This document shows positions 9,193 to 18,189 of a DNA stretch of 52,861 nucleotides, piece after piece (within the stretch, counting starts at the first letter, position 1; each line of letters starts with the position of its first letter). This DNA comes from Pigmentiphaga sp. GTDB taxonomy: Bacteria > Pseudomonadota > Gammaproteobacteria > Burkholderiales > Burkholderiaceae_B. The translations under genes were made by a program, and so were the position numbers. Below the pieces are notes generated by a model. The model did not search any database. It saw nothing but the letters and a program-made list of their open reading frames with translations, and was not told where the DNA came from. The stretch is from NCBI GenBank assembly GCA_023228945.1, contig JALOAI010000031.1, positions 1 through 52,861 on the forward strand, in the 5' to 3' direction.

Positions 9193-9641
9193 TACTTACT
9201 TCCCATCACCTTGTTCCGGACGTACTCCGCCTCGGCCCGTACAATAGCCGGCCAGTTGGCGATGGCCGCCTCCAAGAATCCGCTTCCCGACTGGTTGTAG
9301 GTCCGACCAAGGGAGTCCGTTCCGACAAAACCATAGTTTTGACGTGCGGCATGGGCCGCTTGGTACCCAAGCCAGACCTTACGCCCCAGTTGGACCTCCC
9401 CCATATTGAAAACAGGTTCGCTCTTAAACTCGGTTCCAGACGCGGCTATGGTGGGCATCCCGGTCGTGGACATGAGGAGGCTTCGATAAAGGTTACCGTG
9501 TTTGATCGGAACCCGGCCCCCGCGGGGTTTAGTCTGGGTCAGGTCGCGCGCCAGCCCCTCGATAGCCCCGCGCTTAACGGCCAGTAGGCGCGCCGGTACC
9601 TCGCGCGCCCACTGCATTGGAGTCTTCCCTGACCATCCCAT
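9192..9641 (-). CDS. HK97 gp10-like tail completion protein
   Basis: 149 residues, starting at ATG 9641 (TGATG overlap with the upstream stop). The earlier in-frame start at 9686 lies inside the upstream gene. Features are KHGNLYRSL in the first third and a repeated Gly/aromatic region ending SGFLEAAIANWPAIVRAEAEYVRNKVMG, the usual closing helix of gp10-like proteins. It links head and tail. Confidence 0.72.
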   Translation of the reverse strand: MGWSGKTPMQWAREVPARLLAVKRGAIEGLARDLTQTKPRGGRVPIKHGNLYRSLLMSTTGMPTIAASGTEFKSEPVFNMGEVQLGRKVWLGYQAAHAARQNYGFVGTDSLGRTYNQSGSGFLEAAIANWPAIVRAEAEYVRNKVMGSK

Positions 9642-10660
9642 CAGGTTAGCCCCCAGGTCCAGTCTATAATCCAGCGGGTCGAGCAACGGCAGTTGGCGTC
9701 CTGAGCCGCTCCTCCGATACCGTCCATGGCGTGAATCTTGGCCGAACCATCATTCATGACAAAGGGGTCCTTGGTCCCCTTCCGGACCTGGCCATGCATT
9801 GCAGCGTGATCCGGTCGGGCCATCGGACCTTCCCCGCCACCATGAACCCATTCCCGGCTAATGGCGTCCTCAGGATAGCCTTCTTTTTCGGCCGCTTGCA
9901 GGAACGCCTCTTTACGGGCTGCTTCCACGGATCGGCCAAGCTCGGTCCGGGCGATGTCTGCGGCCCGCCGCTTGAGCAGGCGATCGCTATACGCCCGCGC
10001 CATCCGATCCTGCATCTCCTCGGATAGCGGGGTCCCGTTCTTAATTGCCGCCCGCAAAGCCCGGTCGAATCGTCTATCCCGAAGGGTGTTATGTTTCAGG
10101 ATGTAACGTAGATCCGCAGGGTCGTCAGATGCCAGTCGAGCGCGGTAGCCGTCAAGGAACTTGGTCTGCGGATCGGACAAACCAACCAGGCCGCCCTCCC
10201 TCACCTTAGTCACAGGGTTTAGCCGTCCGGCGATATCCACGGCTAGCTTCTGGCTGGCCTCGCCGCGGGAATAACCCGCAAGGATGGTCTGCCGAATGAC
10301 CTGTATCTGGTCCTCGACCAGCCCGACCACCTCGGAGGCCACATTCTCAGCAATCCAGCGTTCGGCGCGAGGATTCGCCAGGTTAAAACGAAAGGAGACG
10401 CCGCTAGGACCTGCCGGGACCGCTCCAATCACTGTGGACGCCGCGGAGGCGTGGGCGGCCGTTTGGGCCTGCACGAAAGGCGTGAAGGCCGCGACGTCGA
10501 TATCTAGCGCCGTAATAGCTGCCTCGATATCCCCACGTTCTAGAGCCGCCACGAGGGCGCGGAAGTTAACCCCACGCCGCAGCTCTCGGATCGCCTCCAA
10601 GAAAGCCGCTTCCAGGATTGGCCCCTGCCGCTTGAGCAGCGCCACAAGCTGCCGTTCCAT
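9641..10660 (-). CDS. Minor head protein (Mu gpF / SPP1 gp7-like head morphogenesis)
   Basis: 339 residues. A helical N-terminal half (MERQLVALLKRQG onward) is followed by the conserved C-terminal core with ARTELGRSVEAARKEA, HAAMHGQ and the NCRCSTRW motif near residue 325. The NCRC signature is diagnostic for this family, which binds the portal and enters the capsid. The start shares one base with the previous stop (TAATG). It is separated from the portal by six genes, whereas in many phages the two are adjacent. Confidence 0.85.
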   Translation of the reverse strand: MERQLVALLKRQGPILEAAFLEAIRELRRGVNFRALVAALERGDIEAAITALDIDVAAFTPFVQAQTAAHASAASTVIGAVPAGPSGVSFRFNLANPRAERWIAENVASEVVGLVEDQIQVIRQTILAGYSRGEASQKLAVDIAGRLNPVTKVREGGLVGLSDPQTKFLDGYRARLASDDPADLRYILKHNTLRDRRFDRALRAAIKNGTPLSEEMQDRMARAYSDRLLKRRAADIARTELGRSVEAARKEAFLQAAEKEGYPEDAISREWVHGGGEGPMARPDHAAMHGQVRKGTKDPFVMNDGSAKIHAMDGIGGAAQDANCRCSTRWIIDWTWGLT

Positions 10661-11052
10661 TACCGCACCAAGAACTGGATAGCCGACGTGGTCCCGGCGC
10701 CGACGATGTTCTTGACCTGTAGGATGGTGACCAGCCTACCGTCGATCTCCATCAGGTCGGTAGGTTGGTAGCCGCCCGGGATCGGGGCGCTGACAACCCG
10801 TTTGTCGGTGGCCAGGATCGCCACGCCCGGCGAGGCTTCGGTCCCGACCAGATTTGAATGGACGCCGAAAGCGTTAGCCCGCAGAGGAATCTCCTGACGG
10901 GTCGGAGGGGCCGGCGAGTCCCACTCGTTCGCCGGGGCGGCGCCGGGAATCAAGCGGACTAGCTTGATGGTCCCGGAGCCAAAACCGCCTTCCGAGGCCG
11001 GCGCCAGCAGTTCTGTGGCCACCGCCGCCATATCGGAGAAGATATCGGCCAT
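10660..11052 (-). CDS. Head-tail connector-region protein, unknown family
   Basis: 130 residues from the ATG at 11052, two bases after the previous stop; the longer frame starting at 11160 overlaps the preceding gene. It opens MADIFSDMAAVATELLAPA and ends in a beta-rich part (VVSAPIPGGYQPTDLMEIDGR, then VTILQVKN). This resembles small phage head-closure proteins that begin with a helix and end in an SH3-like barrel. I assign the role from position only. Confidence 0.55.
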   Translation of the reverse strand: MADIFSDMAAVATELLAPASEGGFGSGTIKLVRLIPGAAPANEWDSPAPPTRQEIPLRANAFGVHSNLVGTEASPGVAILATDKRVVSAPIPGGYQPTDLMEIDGRLVTILQVKNIVGAGTTSAIQFLVR

Positions 11053-11053
11053 G

Positions 11054-11566
11054 TCAAACCACTCGGGCGTTCCAGAGTTCGGCTTTCTTGAGGTAGCAGC
11101 CGACCAGGTCTTCCACCACTGCGAAGGTGGGCCGGAAGGCGTTGAGCGGGCTCCCGTCACCAGCCACGGCCATCAAGTCCGCCGGCGAGAAGAAGGAGCG
11201 CGAGATCACATCCACCTTTTCGCTTTGCGTGATGCGGCCGAGGGTGACCGAGGGAGAAAGACCGCCCGGGGTCAGGAGCTCCACAAGGGCCAGCTCGTAG
11301 ACCGCCTCCTCGATAGCCACAGGGGTTTGGCCGTCCGGGACCGGCGCGCAGGCGCATTGGTCCCAAGCCCCGGACCGCGGCCACGCCAGCCGCTGCGCGA
11401 GGTCAAACTTGCATCCTGGGAACATGCGGCCGTAGCGACCATCAAAGGCTCGGGATGCCCGGCGCAGGGCGGCCTCCCGCTGGGCGTCCGTATAATCGCC
11501 CCAAGCGGCGTTGCCCATCGCGGTATGGTAGGCGAGGGCGTTGACGAGGCTGCCGTAAAAGCTCAT
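11054..11566 (-). CDS. Head-tail adaptor, DnaT-like family
   Basis: 170 residues from the ATG at 11566, which overlaps the previous stop as ATGA; an earlier start at 11590 is less likely. The text MSFYGSLVNALAYHTAMGNAAW, with its later AYELALVEL-type helix and Cys pair (QCACAP), resembles the phage proteins labelled putative DnaT-like ssDNA-binding. These are thought to be head-tail adaptors. The place after the capsid gene agrees with an adaptor rather than a replication role. Confidence 0.6.
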   Translation of the reverse strand: MSFYGSLVNALAYHTAMGNAAWGDYTDAQREAALRRASRAFDGRYGRMFPGCKFDLAQRLAWPRSGAWDQCACAPVPDGQTPVAIEEAVYELALVELLTPGGLSPSVTLGRITQSEKVDVISRSFFSPADLMAVAGDGSPLNAFRPTFAVVEDLVGCYLKKAELWNARVV

Positions 11567-11892
11567 TGCCCCGCCAGCCCCTTTTGCCACGGCGCCGGAC
11601 CAGCCTCGGTCACGGCCGGGGCGGCCGGGGAGGGCTCAGGGGCGGGCTGGGGGGCCGGGGCCGCGACAGGGGCGGGCTGGGGGGCGACCTTGGCCTTCTT
11701 GGGGGCCGCCGCCGCCGGCTCCTCGGCCTCATCCGGGACCGGGCCGATATACAGTCCGGGGACGTCGGGGTGGCCGGTCTCCGCCAGATCATAGACGTCC
11801 TCGGAGCGGGCGGGAACGATCACCATCTCGCCGTTGACCGCGGAGCGCAGGGCCTTGGGGCGGCTGGTGTCGTTTTTGACGAAAAATTCCAT
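11563..11892 (-). CDS. Small Pro/Ala-rich structural-region protein
   Basis: 109 residues, not recognised. The first 55 residues (MEFFVKNDTSRPKALRSAV onward) look like a compact beta domain. The rest is a low-complexity Pro/Ala/Lys tail ending PAPWQKGLAGQ. The ribosome site AAAGGA precedes the ATG. It lies just downstream of the capsid gene and its hairpin. Proteins with this layout occur in lambda-like head clusters, where a folded head-binding part with a flexible tail may decorate the capsid or the neck; that role is a guess. Confidence 0.6.
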   Translation of the reverse strand: MEFFVKNDTSRPKALRSAVNGEMVIVPARSEDVYDLAETGHPDVPGLYIGPVPDEAEEPAAAAPKKAKVAPQPAPVAAPAPQPAPEPSPAAPAVTEAGPAPWQKGLAGQ

Positions 11893-11919
11893 AAGTTCGG
11901 GTCCTTTCAGGGGCTGGCT

Positions 11920-11945
11920 AAAGGGGCGGCGAGCGCCGCCCCTTT
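11920..11945 (-). terminator. Hairpin after the major capsid gene
   Basis: An 11-bp perfect stem (AAAGGGGCGGC on the leftward strand, with its complement) encloses a GCTC loop just downstream of the capsid stop. The 3' arm ends CCCTTT, so the U-run is partly inside the stem. I read it as a leaky terminator or processing hairpin that raises capsid mRNA relative to downstream genes. Confidence 0.7.
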
Positions 11946-11951
11946 CACCGC

Positions 11952-12968
11952 TTACTTTTCAACGCCGGTCCTCAGGACGTTCGGCCGCTGGCAGAAGTAC
12001 AGCGGGTAGCTATACAGCTCCCCGCGCGACCACGCCTGACGATCACGGTCCAGGATGTTCATGGCGTAGACGTCGCGACCGGGAGTGTTGATGAACGGCC
12101 CGAACTCCGCCGGTGCCATCGCCTTCTTGAAGACGTCGCGCGCGCCCACCGGGAAGAACTTGGCTTGGTCCTCGGCAATGGCGACGGTCGAGTTGTCGTC
12201 GGTGCCACGGTAGTTGTGCCAGGTGATCCCACCATAGGTGAAGGCTTCGAACGCCGTGTTATTGCGGAGGTCCGCAGCCGCCGACCAGTTGATGTAGGTC
12301 TTCTGGACGTTCGGGTGGTCAACCAGGGCGTCGTAGAACTCGTCGCCGGCCAGCGCGTGGATCTGGGTCCCCATGGTGATGGCGCCGCCGCCCGAGCGGA
12401 TCATGTCCCGCTTCAGGTCGACGCATTTCTGCCGGACGTTGGTCAAGGGATCGTCCAGCTCGAAATCGACCACCGGGGCCGGCGTGATGGCGAACTCGGC
12501 GAAGTAGTCGTAGATGACCGTGGTCCCGTCCGCGTCCAGGAGCAGCCCTTGCAGAGCGCCGAGGCGGTGGTACTCGTGGGTCAGGTCCATGTCCTGCCGC
12601 ACGCGGGCCATCCGGCGAAGGTATTCCGCCTGCACCTGCTCGAATTCGCTTTCCGACCCGAAGCCGCGGATACCTTCGACCTCATGGGCGTAGATGGTGA
12701 AACCCTTGGCGAGCCGCACGGTCTTCAGCGGCACGGCGTCGCGGTCATCGCCGACCAGCTCCTCCGGCGGGGCGCCTAGCGGCGAGGACGGGATCAGTGC
12801 GAGCTCCCCCTCCCGGCGGTCGACGAACAGGTTGCGGGTGCGCACCGGCATCGGCTCGAACAGATTCATCTGCCCGAGCGTCTGCGGCACGTAGTCGATC
12901 TTCTCCACGGTCCCGGTCAGGGACGTCATCGAGAAGGCGTTGTTGTTGAAAACGTCCATTCCGGCCAT
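11952..12968 (-). CDS. Major capsid protein (lambda gpE family)
   Basis: 338 residues, similar to the 341 of lambda gpE. The N-terminus MAGMDVFNNNAFSMTSLTG is characteristic: members start with a short arm then FSMTSLT or similar. Further family text is the R-R-E-G-E-L-A-L segment near residue 50, an Arg/Glu-rich helix near 110-130 and a Phe/Asp-rich E-loop. It is flanked upstream by the decoration protein and protease/scaffold. AGGAG lies ahead of the ATG. Confidence 0.93.
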   Translation of the reverse strand: MAGMDVFNNNAFSMTSLTGTVEKIDYVPQTLGQMNLFEPMPVRTRNLFVDRREGELALIPSSPLGAPPEELVGDDRDAVPLKTVRLAKGFTIYAHEVEGIRGFGSESEFEQVQAEYLRRMARVRQDMDLTHEYHRLGALQGLLLDADGTTVIYDYFAEFAITPAPVVDFELDDPLTNVRQKCVDLKRDMIRSGGGAITMGTQIHALAGDEFYDALVDHPNVQKTYINWSAAADLRNNTAFEAFTYGGITWHNYRGTDDNSTVAIAEDQAKFFPVGARDVFKKAMAPAEFGPFINTPGRDVYAMNILDRDRQAWSRGELYSYPLYFCQRPNVLRTGVEK

Positions 12969-12979
12969 GGTTTTTCTCC

Positions 12980-13621
12980 TTAGCGGACGACGATGCCGAG
13001 CGCCAGGAGCGCCGCATTCGCCGTGTCGATATTGGCCCCGGTCGAACCGGCGGCGTAGATCAGGTGGGCGCCGTTGACCTCGCAGTCACGGCAGGTGATG
13101 GTCCGTTCTTCGGTCGCGCCGGGCGCCACTTCCTCGAACAGGATGCCGGCCACAGTCTGGCTACCGTCGGATTCGCCGAGGGTGTGGCGGGTGTAATCGC
13201 CAACCCGTTGCGAGACGGCGATGGTGAAGGCGTCACCCTCTTCGGCCGGGGTGACGCCCACGGTGACCGTGAAGCCAAGGCCCCCTTGGTTGTAGGCGGT
13301 CCCGGTGGCGCCGTTGGTCAGCAGCACTCCGTCCGGCCGCGCGACCGAGAAGGTCGTGGCGGTCAGGAAGGTCAGCACGTAGGTGCCAATCAGGGCCTCG
13401 CTCGCCACCGTGATGGTCCCGATGGTGGGGTTGCCGGTATTCTCGGAATCCGCCGTCGCGGTCGCCGACCCTGTGGTCAGCCGGCCCAGAAGGGAGCCCG
13501 GCAGCAGGGTATCGGTGCCGCTCTCATTGATGACCGTCCCGGCGTCGCGGGAGCGATACATCCCCTTGGCTTCCGAGATCAGGTAGTTGGCCGTCGAAGG
13601 CCGCTTCGCGATGGGCGCCAT
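12980..13621 (-). CDS. Head decoration protein (lambda gpD-like)
   Basis: 213 residues, longer than the 110 of lambda gpD. The N-terminus (NYLISEAKGMYRSRD) and C-terminus (ARDCEVNGAHL-like text and a final AALLALGIVVR) are gpD-like. The excess is a central inserted beta domain (about residues 55-135) with a Gly/Thr-rich repeat-like texture. Trimers of such proteins stabilise the expanded capsid. The insert would be displayed on the head surface. Confidence 0.8.
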   Translation of the reverse strand: MAPIAKRPSTANYLISEAKGMYRSRDAGTVINESGTDTLLPGSLLGRLTTGSATATADSENTGNPTIGTITVASEALIGTYVLTFLTATTFSVARPDGVLLTNGATGTAYNQGGLGFTVTVGVTPAEEGDAFTIAVSQRVGDYTRHTLGESDGSQTVAGILFEEVAPGATEERTITCRDCEVNGAHLIYAAGSTGANIDTANAALLALGIVVR

Positions 13622-13623
13622 GG

Positions 13624-14736
13624 TCAGGCCTCCTTCTTGAATTTGACGCCCGCAGCGTCGGCGACCTTGGTCGACCAGACCCCAGGTGCGGCGTCGTTGA
13701 TCTTCTGCCCGCGAAGCGCATCGCGGACACTATCGTTCGGAGCATCGGCCACCCGGCTGATGGCTTTGAACATGCCCGAGATTTCAGCCTCGGAGGCGTC
13801 GGCCACCGCAGCGTCGCCCAGCTTGGCGATCACGGCGGCTTTCATGAGGTCAGCGTCGGACACCCCGTCGCAGACGATCTTGGAGTCCAGCGCCTTGACC
13901 GAGGTCTCCAGCGCCACGCGATCCGCGATCATCTTGGACAGCTTGGCCGGGGTCACGGCGGCGTCTTCCAGGACCTTCTTCTCGGCCTTCAGCTTGCCGA
14001 TTTCTTCGTCCTTTTCTTCCTTGGTCTTTTCGACCAGGGCTTCCGCGTCAGCGACCTTCTTGGTCATCGCGACCTTGAAGGCTTCGACAGCGGCGGCATC
14101 GGCGATGGCGACGCTTACGGCCCCATCCCCCAACACCACGGTTTTCGTCGTCATGACGTCTTCTCCTTTGCTGGTGTCAACGGGGGTGGCCCCCCAGACC
14201 TGTTCCGCAGAATCGCCGATGCGGAGATCGGAACCGCCGCGAGCCACAGGGACTACGGCGAGATGGTTGATGTCGATGGGGCCGGTCATCACCGCCTGAT
14301 AGGGGGTTCCGTCCGGCGCCACCCCATCCCGCAACTCGATGGGGGTGCTGTACCCCATGCTGACTTCGCGGGTCCCGGAATCGACCGCGGTGATAGCGGC
14401 CTCGTCCATGATGGCAAAGTCGACGACCACCGCCTCCCCATCACGCAGCACCCGGCTCCCGACTTGGCCAACCGCCAGCTTCTTCCAGCTCTCGGCATCC
14501 ACCCCGTCCTTGGGATGGCCCATGGTGATCGGCTTGCCGGCGTAGGTCTTGAGGCTGTCCTCGTCGAAGACGGCCTCCGGGGGCCGGTAGACGGTGATGA
14601 AGCCCTCGTCCCCGAGCTTGAGTTCCTTGCGGGTGTAAAGCTGCGTTCCGGTCCGGGCGGCACGGACGCGCCCGGTCAGATAGCCGTCCTTGGTGCGCTT
14701 CACCCCTGTGATCGGGGCGGAATCGTTAAATTGCAT
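13624..14736 (-). CDS. Prohead protease / scaffold fusion (DUF2213)
   Basis: 370 residues. The N-terminal half is a DUF2213-type protease domain, with the GHP motif (PITMGHPKDG near residue 72) and the VSMGYSTP motif near residue 145 supplying likely catalytic His and Ser. From about residue 195 to 310 the text becomes a charged coiled coil (VEKTKEEKDEEIGKLKAEK), the scaffold part. The start overlaps the preceding gene by 11 bases. The enzyme should trim itself and head proteins during maturation. Confidence 0.82.
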   Translation of the reverse strand: MQFNDSAPITGVKRTKDGYLTGRVRAARTGTQLYTRKELKLGDEGFITVYRPPEAVFDEDSLKTYAGKPITMGHPKDGVDAESWKKLAVGQVGSRVLRDGEAVVVDFAIMDEAAITAVDSGTREVSMGYSTPIELRDGVAPDGTPYQAVMTGPIDINHLAVVPVARGGSDLRIGDSAEQVWGATPVDTSKGEDVMTTKTVVLGDGAVSVAIADAAAVEAFKVAMTKKVADAEALVEKTKEEKDEEIGKLKAEKKVLEDAAVTPAKLSKMIADRVALETSVKALDSKIVCDGVSDADLMKAAVIAKLGDAAVADASEAEISGMFKAISRVADAPNDSVRDALRGQKINDAAPGVWSTKVADAAGVKFKKEA

Positions 14737-15310
14737 CCGACTTGATCTCCTCGAAGATCTCCGGCCCCAGGACGATTTTGCCGGTGTAGGGCTGGCCCGG
14801 GGTCTCCGATTCCCGTTTGGTGTAAGTCAGCGTGATGTGCGGCTGGTATTCCGCGTAGTCCCACGACGCCCCTTCCCGCAGGAACTCTTCATGCCGCCAT
14901 TTCAGACTGTGCGAGGCAAACAGCAGGACCTGCGCCCCCTCACCGAAGGTATCCACCATCCGCGGCCCGCCGGCCGGAATCTCGATGGTTTCATCCCAAG
15001 GCTGCCCCATCTGCATCCAGTCCACCGGTTTGGTGCTGTAGCAGATGGTGACGTGCAGGTCATCCGGGGCCAGCAAATCCTTGTAGCCCTGGGCTCGCGC
15101 CCACCGCAAGATGTCCGCGGCATTCAGGACCCGGCGCGAGACATACAAGCTTGCCGGCCCGGCGTCTCCGATCATATCGGGGTCTTCCCCCGCCTCGCGA
15201 AGGATAGCGTCGATCCGGTCGATCTCGTCTTGGATGGGATCGGAAGGCTGCTCGATGGTTACTTCCATCTCGTCGCCTTCTCCCCAGATGAAGTGATTTT
15301 GGTCCGCCAT
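14726..15310 (-). CDS. 2H phosphoesterase, Acb1-like (anti-CBASS candidate)
   Basis: 194 residues. It has the two H-x-T motifs of the 2H phosphoesterase fold: HVTICYS (His86, Thr88) and HITLTYT (His158, Thr160), 72 residues apart. A charged leader of about 45 residues precedes the domain. The ribosome site is GAGGAGAGG. Phage Acb1 is a 2H enzyme that destroys cyclic oligonucleotide messengers of CBASS, and Acb1-type domains are known next to or fused with DUF1073 portals, exactly the neighbour here. Other 2H enzymes act on RNA ends, so substrate is inferred from the context. Confidence 0.78.
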   Translation of the reverse strand: MADQNHFIWGEGDEMEVTIEQPSDPIQDEIDRIDAILREAGEDPDMIGDAGPASLYVSRRVLNAADILRWARAQGYKDLLAPDDLHVTICYSTKPVDWMQMGQPWDETIEIPAGGPRMVDTFGEGAQVLLFASHSLKWRHEEFLREGASWDYAEYQPHITLTYTKRESETPGQPYTGKIVLGPEIFEEIKSDAI

Positions 15311-15345
15311 AATTCCTCTCCTCAGGTCAAGACCTGATTATACCC

Positions 15346-18189
15346 TCATGCCGCGACCAAATCAACGTGAACCACTCGGGTGGTCGGATCATACCCGGTG
15401 ACCCGGAAGCCGCTCCCGCGCGGCAGCAGGAACTCATCTTCTTGCGCATACTTGCTGATGCTTTTCAGCGGGAGGATCTTGCTCCCTTTCGGGATGTTGA
15501 TCTTCAGACCATATCCGGATCCACCGCCAGCAAAGTCCGATGCCACTTTCGCGTAACGCGTGGTACTGGCGTATCCCTTGTCTCGGATAACCGCGCCAAC
15601 TTTGAGCTCCCCGCCCCCGGCCGCCAGCCAGGACTGCATCCCGCTGGCGTTGATGCCGCGGACCACGGTCATGTCGGTTACCGCCGCACTTTTTGCCAGA
15701 GCGGAATCGAGCTGAGGAACCAGACTATGCGTAGACCCTTTCCGCAGCGCGCCATTGATCGCTTGATAGGTCGACCCCGTGTATTGCCTAGCCGCAGAGG
15801 TCTCCGCCGAAGTTAGTCCGGTCGCTTTGGCAAAAGCTGTCTGCGGCTTGCTGAGGTCGCTGATCGGTGGCGGGCTGCTCAGCAGATTTGCCGCTAGGCT
15901 GGCAGGGGAAGCCCCGGTAGCGGCTTTGGTGACCACAGGGGTTCCTTGTGGCAGCTTACCGGTTGCCAGATACTCCTTTCCGGCCGCGGCGATCTTGGCT
16001 TGGTACGGCTTGCTTGGGTCCGGCTGCCACTCTCCGGTGGCCAGCTTTTGGACAGTGTCCAACTTCATGCCACCGGGGGCGTGGGCGCCGGCTTTGATGG
16101 AATTCAAAGCCGCGTTAGTCTCCGGAGTCCCAAGCTTTGGTTTTGTCCCGCCGGTGACTTTGTTCGCCGTCAGGCTGGCCGCCTGCTCGGCCTGCAGCGC
16201 CTTCTTATAGGCGTTCAGTTTCTTCTTTTCGTACTGCGACAGGTCCTTCGGGTTCTTGTCCATCAGGGCCTGAATCTTTTCCGCAGGGTACTGTTTGGTG
16301 GCCACAGAAGCAAGGGCTTTGGCCTTGGCTGCGGCCTCCGCCTGCGCTTTGGCGGCCGCAGGGGGGGCCTCGGCAGAGGTTGCTCCTGCTTTTTTGGCGT
16401 TTATGTACTCTTGGGAAGCCTGCTTTGCCGCAGCTTTGTTCGCCGCTGTGGGGTTAGCCTTTGACAAGGCCTGCGCCTTGGCAACGGCATCGGCCGTGGC
16501 ATCAAGCTCGGCTTGCGAGGCCGCGGCGGCGGCCAATCCGGTCAGCTTTGGCTTTTTCGCCGTAGCCGCGGCCGCCTTACTCTTCTCCACGCCGGAAGCG
16601 GCTTGCTCCTCTTTGAGCGCCTTCTTGTACTTGGCCAAGACCTTCTTTTCGTAGTGGCTGAGCTCTTTCGGGTTCTTCTCGGTCAGCGCCATCACCTTGT
16701 CGGCGCTGTATTTCGAGGTGGCCACTTTAGCCGCGGCCGCGGATGCCGCACCGCCGCCTCCGCCGCCACCGCCAGCCTTCACCCACTGCCCACCGTTAGG
16801 ACTACCCTTGGGGGCGCGCGGCTGGGCGTCTTGGACCCGCGTTCCCGATGGAGGGTCCGGCGGACCCTCGCCATCTTGGTCCCAAGGGTCTTCGCCCCCC
16901 TCTTCGAAGTATTTGGCATACTCCGCCTCGAGGCCAGGAATAACCCCATCTTGGGTGAGCAGGTTGACAGCGCCACGGGACAAGACCTCGTCCGGAATCA
17001 GCCCGGTGTCTTTGAGCGTTTTGATGGTCTGGACGCCGGTCCGACCCAGCTCGGCACGCTCTTTGTCGCTGACCTGCCACAGGGAGGCCCATTTGTAATG
17101 AGCCTCCGGCGGCCGGGAGCCAAGCGCGCTGCGAATCAGGCATTCGTCGAAAATCTCGAGGGCCGGGCGGGCTTCCAGCTCCTGGTCCGACGAAATCCGA
17201 TCATAGTAATTCCGCAGGTCGCTGTCGCCGGTGGCATTCATTCCGCCGGGGCTGCGCCCAAACAACCGCGTCATCGGGATGTCCGCCCCGCCGGCGCCGT
17301 TCTGCGCGTAGCGGTCCATGATGTCGGCCAGCGCCGCGAAGCTGTAGCTTTTCTGTTCGTAGGTCTCGTTATCCTTATCCAGGATCAACATCCCGTTATT
17401 GCCCTTGGCCGCAGCGGCCAGCCGGTAACGGGAAAGAAGCTTCTGCTCCTCGTGGGGATTCCCGGCGATGTGGGTGGTCAGGCCGGCCACCGAGATGACG
17501 TCGATCTTGGCCTCGTAAACCAAAGAGTTGATGTTGGCAGCGACGCCGTCGAATTGCTTGACCGCATCCATCAGGGCATATAGAACGCTGTCCCCCAAAC
17601 GCCCACCGGTAAAACGACCAAACTCCTCCACGTCCGGCCGCGCCACCCCGGCCAGGGTAATCAAGCGCGAAGGGTGGATTCGGACGTTGCCTTGACTGGA
17701 TCCGACCACCGCATACCACATCGGCAGGCCGAATGTGGGGGATAGCGGATCTTGGTCAATCTCTCCGGCTTGAAGCTGGCGGTGAGTCAGCAGGGTCACA
17801 AACCGCAGCGCGCCGCGCCGGACCCGTTCCGGGGCGACTGGGGTCGCTGGGTCCTCCCCCAGGTCGAAATACAGATGACTCTCCCCATAGAGACGGGCGA
17901 GTTTCTTGGCGCGCAGGAGCTTGCCTTGAAGACCAAGGGCCTTCTCGACCCCCTCGATCTTCTCGATCTGGTCTTCTTCCGCCTGCCATTCCCGCCACGC
18001 CCGGAACATATCCTGCGCCGGGATGTCGACGATCTTCTTCGCCAGCCACGAGGTCCGGTAGGCCGCCACCAGCTCGTGGTCTTGGTAGGCGGTCTCGATG
18101 TAGGAGACGGAGGCCGCCTTGTCCCGCATGGTTCCAAGCTCGGCGACGGTGCTGATCAGCCCATCTTGGATGTTGCGGGGTGCGTTCAT
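15346..18189 (-). CDS. Portal protein (DUF1073) fused to a C-terminal ADP-ribosyltransferase domain
   Basis: 947 residues, about double a usual portal. Residues 1 to about 450 form the DUF1073 portal (SYIETAYQDHELVAAYRTSW and DIPAQDMFRAWREW near the N-terminus). A poly-Gly run lies near 472. Then comes a 300-residue Ala/Lys/Gln linker containing two related units (KNPKELSHYEKKVLAKYKKAL near 500 and KNPKDLSQYEKKKLNAYKKAL near 640). Residues about 785-947 are an R-S-E class ART domain: Arg844 (VVRGINAS), Ser875-Thr-Thr (GYASTTRYAK) and Glu917-x-Glu919 (AQEDEFLLPRG). The E-x-E pair is the form used by Arg-specific and some DNA-modifying ARTs. The start overlaps the terminase stop (TAATG). Confidence 0.88.
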   Translation of the reverse strand: MNAPRNIQDGLISTVAELGTMRDKAASVSYIETAYQDHELVAAYRTSWLAKKIVDIPAQDMFRAWREWQAEEDQIEKIEGVEKALGLQGKLLRAKKLARLYGESHLYFDLGEDPATPVAPERVRRGALRFVTLLTHRQLQAGEIDQDPLSPTFGLPMWYAVVGSSQGNVRIHPSRLITLAGVARPDVEEFGRFTGGRLGDSVLYALMDAVKQFDGVAANINSLVYEAKIDVISVAGLTTHIAGNPHEEQKLLSRYRLAAAAKGNNGMLILDKDNETYEQKSYSFAALADIMDRYAQNGAGGADIPMTRLFGRSPGGMNATGDSDLRNYYDRISSDQELEARPALEIFDECLIRSALGSRPPEAHYKWASLWQVSDKERAELGRTGVQTIKTLKDTGLIPDEVLSRGAVNLLTQDGVIPGLEAEYAKYFEEGGEDPWDQDGEGPPDPPSGTRVQDAQPRAPKGSPNGGQWVKAGGGGGGGGAASAAAAKVATSKYSADKVMALTEKNPKELSHYEKKVLAKYKKALKEEQAASGVEKSKAAAATAKKPKLTGLAAAAASQAELDATADAVAKAQALSKANPTAANKAAAKQASQEYINAKKAGATSAEAPPAAAKAQAEAAAKAKALASVATKQYPAEKIQALMDKNPKDLSQYEKKKLNAYKKALQAEQAASLTANKVTGGTKPKLGTPETNAALNSIKAGAHAPGGMKLDTVQKLATGEWQPDPSKPYQAKIAAAGKEYLATGKLPQGTPVVTKAATGASPASLAANLLSSPPPISDLSKPQTAFAKATGLTSAETSAARQYTGSTYQAINGALRKGSTHSLVPQLDSALAKSAAVTDMTVVRGINASGMQSWLAAGGGELKVGAVIRDKGYASTTRYAKVASDFAGGGSGYGLKINIPKGSKILPLKSISKYAQEDEFLLPRGSGFRVTGYDPTTRVVHVDLVAA

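Noticed and set aside
11610..11792. Pro/Arg/Ser repeat-like frame
   Set aside because: Frame shadow of the Ala/Pro tail of the 109-residue protein.
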